Of a stretch of 6,925 nucleotides of DNA, positions 6,501 through 6,925 are shown in pieces. Under the pieces are notes generated by a model that made no database searches, was not told the DNA's origin, and saw nothing but the letters and a program-made list of their open reading frames with translations. This DNA comes from an uncultured Eubacteriales bacterium (GTDB taxonomy: Bacteria; Bacillota; Clostridia; Christensenellales; Aristaeellaceae). Every line of letters starts with the position of its first letter. Position 1 is the stretch's first letter. A program made the translations under genes and the position numbers. The stretch lies in contig USCW01000085.1 of assembly GCA_900553315.1 (NCBI GenBank), positions 1 through 6,925 on the forward strand, read 5' to 3'.

Positions 6501-6766
6501 TGCTGGAACCGCTGGTAAACCAGATCGAGCCGGAGATGCAGATGCACTTCAGCCGCTGGTCCGAGGAAACCGATCCGTATATCATTACGGAGGTTCCCAC
6601 CACTCCCGAGGCCGGACTGCGCTACTGGCGGAGCCGCGTGGAGCGTCTGCGCAACACCTGCCGCAAGCGTCCCTATCTGCTGTGGGGCTATATCCAAGAT
6701 GCTTTCAGCCTGAGCGACGCGCAAATGCTGGACTACTTCGGAGAGCGTCCCCCGCAGGCCGAGTAA
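3596..6766 (+). CDS. Membrane-anchored triple lamin-tail / CotH kinase-family protein
   Basis: The 1056-residue product begins with a Pro/Arg/Lys-rich cytoplasmic stretch (1-30) and one membrane segment (about 31-50), so the rest is probably extracytoplasmic. Three lamin-tail (LTD) domains follow: about 81-185 (ISEIMGSN, DWVEIWN), 237-373 (INEVMAS, DWIELYN) and 396-532 (ITEVMAS, DWVELYN). Residues ~545-622 form a chitobiase/hexosaminidase C-terminal-like beta domain (YYTTDGSTPT at 572-581). The CotH domain spans about 627-1030 with KSFKLRAK (715-722), LRTSGND (748-754), YLNGAYWGHYNMRERVD (787-803), NSDPGNIRFYR (881-891) and YDLDYG (904-909). Asp905/Asp907 are the likely catalytic or metal-binding acids. 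Bacillus CotH is an atypical kinase that phosphorylates spore-coat proteins; this longer anchored architecture more likely acts at the cell surface, on an unknown target. It is transcribed alone from the promoter at 3495-3523. Confidence 0.93.
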   Translation: MTQIPPAQRRQQRTERRGMPPPKRKRKKSKATIILSLIVCAAALALLVVICPWEPMSHATHSVGTADGNAQVGEHTNAYQGLRISEIMGSNHGSVPDDTGAYPDWVEIWNSSENDMDLAGVGLSDRGDSIRFLFPKVTLKAGERTVVYCDNTNQAEPGMAYHAKFKLSSVGETVYLFDPSAYTIDSVTTPILGSDTSWALLPDGTWQEVSYVSPGYENTEAGAEQYRVDSSVSDGAVIINEVMASALTGLTDEDGELSDWIELYNTTDQTISLKNYALSNKENKPLKWRFPEDAVIAPHGYYIVFCSGKDRNNGASGVSHTNFRISAEHDTMVLSDSRGRLVDRVVIDNLAKDCSYGRDANGNWTVFQTATPGLPNNQTGMNQMDRNMIAMNSTGVYITEVMASDDSVAVLGNHISDWVELYNSSQSAVDLSGYGLSDRITRARKWQFPSGTVIQPGEYKIVLLDGKSDQTTTSELHASFKLLRVGGEVICLSDPSGKILDKINLPLIPTNISYGRTTGLSGFFYYDTPTPAAANGTGFIGYAQTPELTTAPGLYYNTVATTITIPENCLVYYTTDGSTPTQNSTLYQGETLEFNLTTVLRARAYATDGAKPSDTVTGTYFVNVYHTLPIVSLVADPDTLWNEDYGMLSVGGTLVKEAGKLPFKFADGTYPNYRTYGKEQHEGHVEYYLQDGTQVLDQGMGFALQGQYSLDMPQKSFKLRAKSLYGTKTFAAKLFDDRPYTEYKSFVLRTSGNDNVFTRLVDGFQSRLMDAYGTQVIHQAWNPVVVYLNGAYWGHYNMRERVDRFFVAQHEGLSLDEADHMTILEANSTVNYGSNKEYLAMRKKIENGDPAKNPEDLQYILDNVDVDNYFEYIALEMFFGNSDPGNIRFYRLNQEGSKWKWILYDLDYGLYSSSFNSPKSYTKKSGMGQQNINNVIFRKLLTVPEYKDKFLRKLGDIFQTFTTDYMLSVLEPLVNQIEPEMQMHFSRWSEETDPYIITEVPTTPEAGLRYWRSRVERLRNTCRKRPYLLWGYIQDAFSLSDAQMLDYFGERPPQAE

Positions 6767-6791
6767 CTCTTAAAATCATCCCCCCTCGCAC

Positions 6792-6822
6792 GTCCGCGGC
6801 GGCTCTATCAGCCGCCGTGGAC
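6792..6822 (+). terminator. Possible 3' hairpin after CotH-family gene
   Basis: GTCCGCGGCGGCT (6792-6804) pairs with AGCCGCCGTGGAC (6810-6822), giving 13 pairs including one G-U around a CTATC loop. It begins 25 nt after the stop codon, where a transcript end is expected. The following bases (TCAACCCTC) are not a U-tract, so it may be a processing or stability hairpin, or a relic of the palindromic repeat: the preceding CCCCCTCGCAC matches the repeat's right-arm end. Confidence 0.4.
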
Positions 6823-6864
6823 TCAACCCTCTCCAAAGGAACCGCACCTACTCGCAGGGGGAAC

Positions 6865-6925
6865 CAAGCCGGAAAAACCATCCTACTCAAACCCCAGCCG
6901 CTCTTCGGGAGGGGGCCCGGGGGAG
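6865..6925. repeat. Partial palindromic-repeat copy C at window end (left flank)
   Basis: This segment aligns by eye, with short gaps, to the left flank of copy A (722-780): CAAGCCGGAA against CAAGCTGGAA, then ACCATCCTACTC against ACCAAGCCTATTC, then GCTCTTCGGGAGGG against GCTTTCCGGGAGGG. Both end in a GGGAG run. The palindrome itself would lie just beyond the window. Confidence 0.5.

Noticed and set aside
4886..6724. Two long minus-strand open frames (4886-5929 and 5957-6724) opposite the CotH-family gene
   Set aside because: They lie wholly antisense to well-supported LTD, chitobiase-like and CotH domains, have no ribosome binding site evident, and show no family resemblance.
722..6925. 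CRISPR array
   Set aside because: The repeats are palindromic, kilobases apart and not regularly spaced, and no cas gene is present.

Overview
The window looks like chromosomal DNA from a spore-forming-lineage Firmicute, most likely a gut-type Clostridia/Oscillospiraceae relative. The reasons are a Spo0A-type DNA-binding domain, a CotH kinase domain, strong AGGAGG ribosome binding sites, a small protein with the ISSATECTGL signature that I associate from memory with Firmicutes, and GC-rich palindromic intergenic repeats. Genus cannot be fixed from the sequence. There is no rRNA, tRNA, CRISPR array, transposase, phage or plasmid gene.

Layout from left to right. (1) Positions 1-576, minus strand: the N-terminal 192 residues of a membrane-anchored calcineurin-like metallophosphoesterase, cut by the window edge. 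(2) 577-831: a divergent intergenic region, AT-rich on its left and holding copy A of a palindromic repeat on its right. (3) 832-2058, plus strand: a class C beta-lactamase-type serine hydrolase. (4) 1886-2928, minus strand: a two-gene unit with an atypical Spo0A-like regulator first and the small ISSATECTGL protein second. The second gene runs tail-to-tail into the 3' end of the serine hydrolase. (5) 2929-3098: the intergenic region between the Spo0A-like gene and a divergent SCP2-like gene, with a good sigma-A-type promoter and a tandem 10-bp repeat. (6) 3099-3416, plus strand: a stand-alone SCP2-like lipid-binding protein. (7) 3417-3595: copy B of the repeat as a perfect 44-bp palindrome, then an almost ideal promoter and a leader hairpin. 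(8) 3596-6766, plus strand: a 1056-residue membrane-anchored protein with three lamin-tail domains, a chitobiase-like beta domain and a CotH kinase domain. (9) 6767-6925: a 13-bp-stem hairpin and what appears to be the start of a third repeat copy.

The genes do not form one obvious pathway. The main points of interest are the Spo0A paralogue that has lost its phosphorylation chemistry, the multi-domain CotH surface protein, and the repeat family whose stems differ in sequence yet keep pairing. I see no convincing evidence of a wholly new multi-gene system here.
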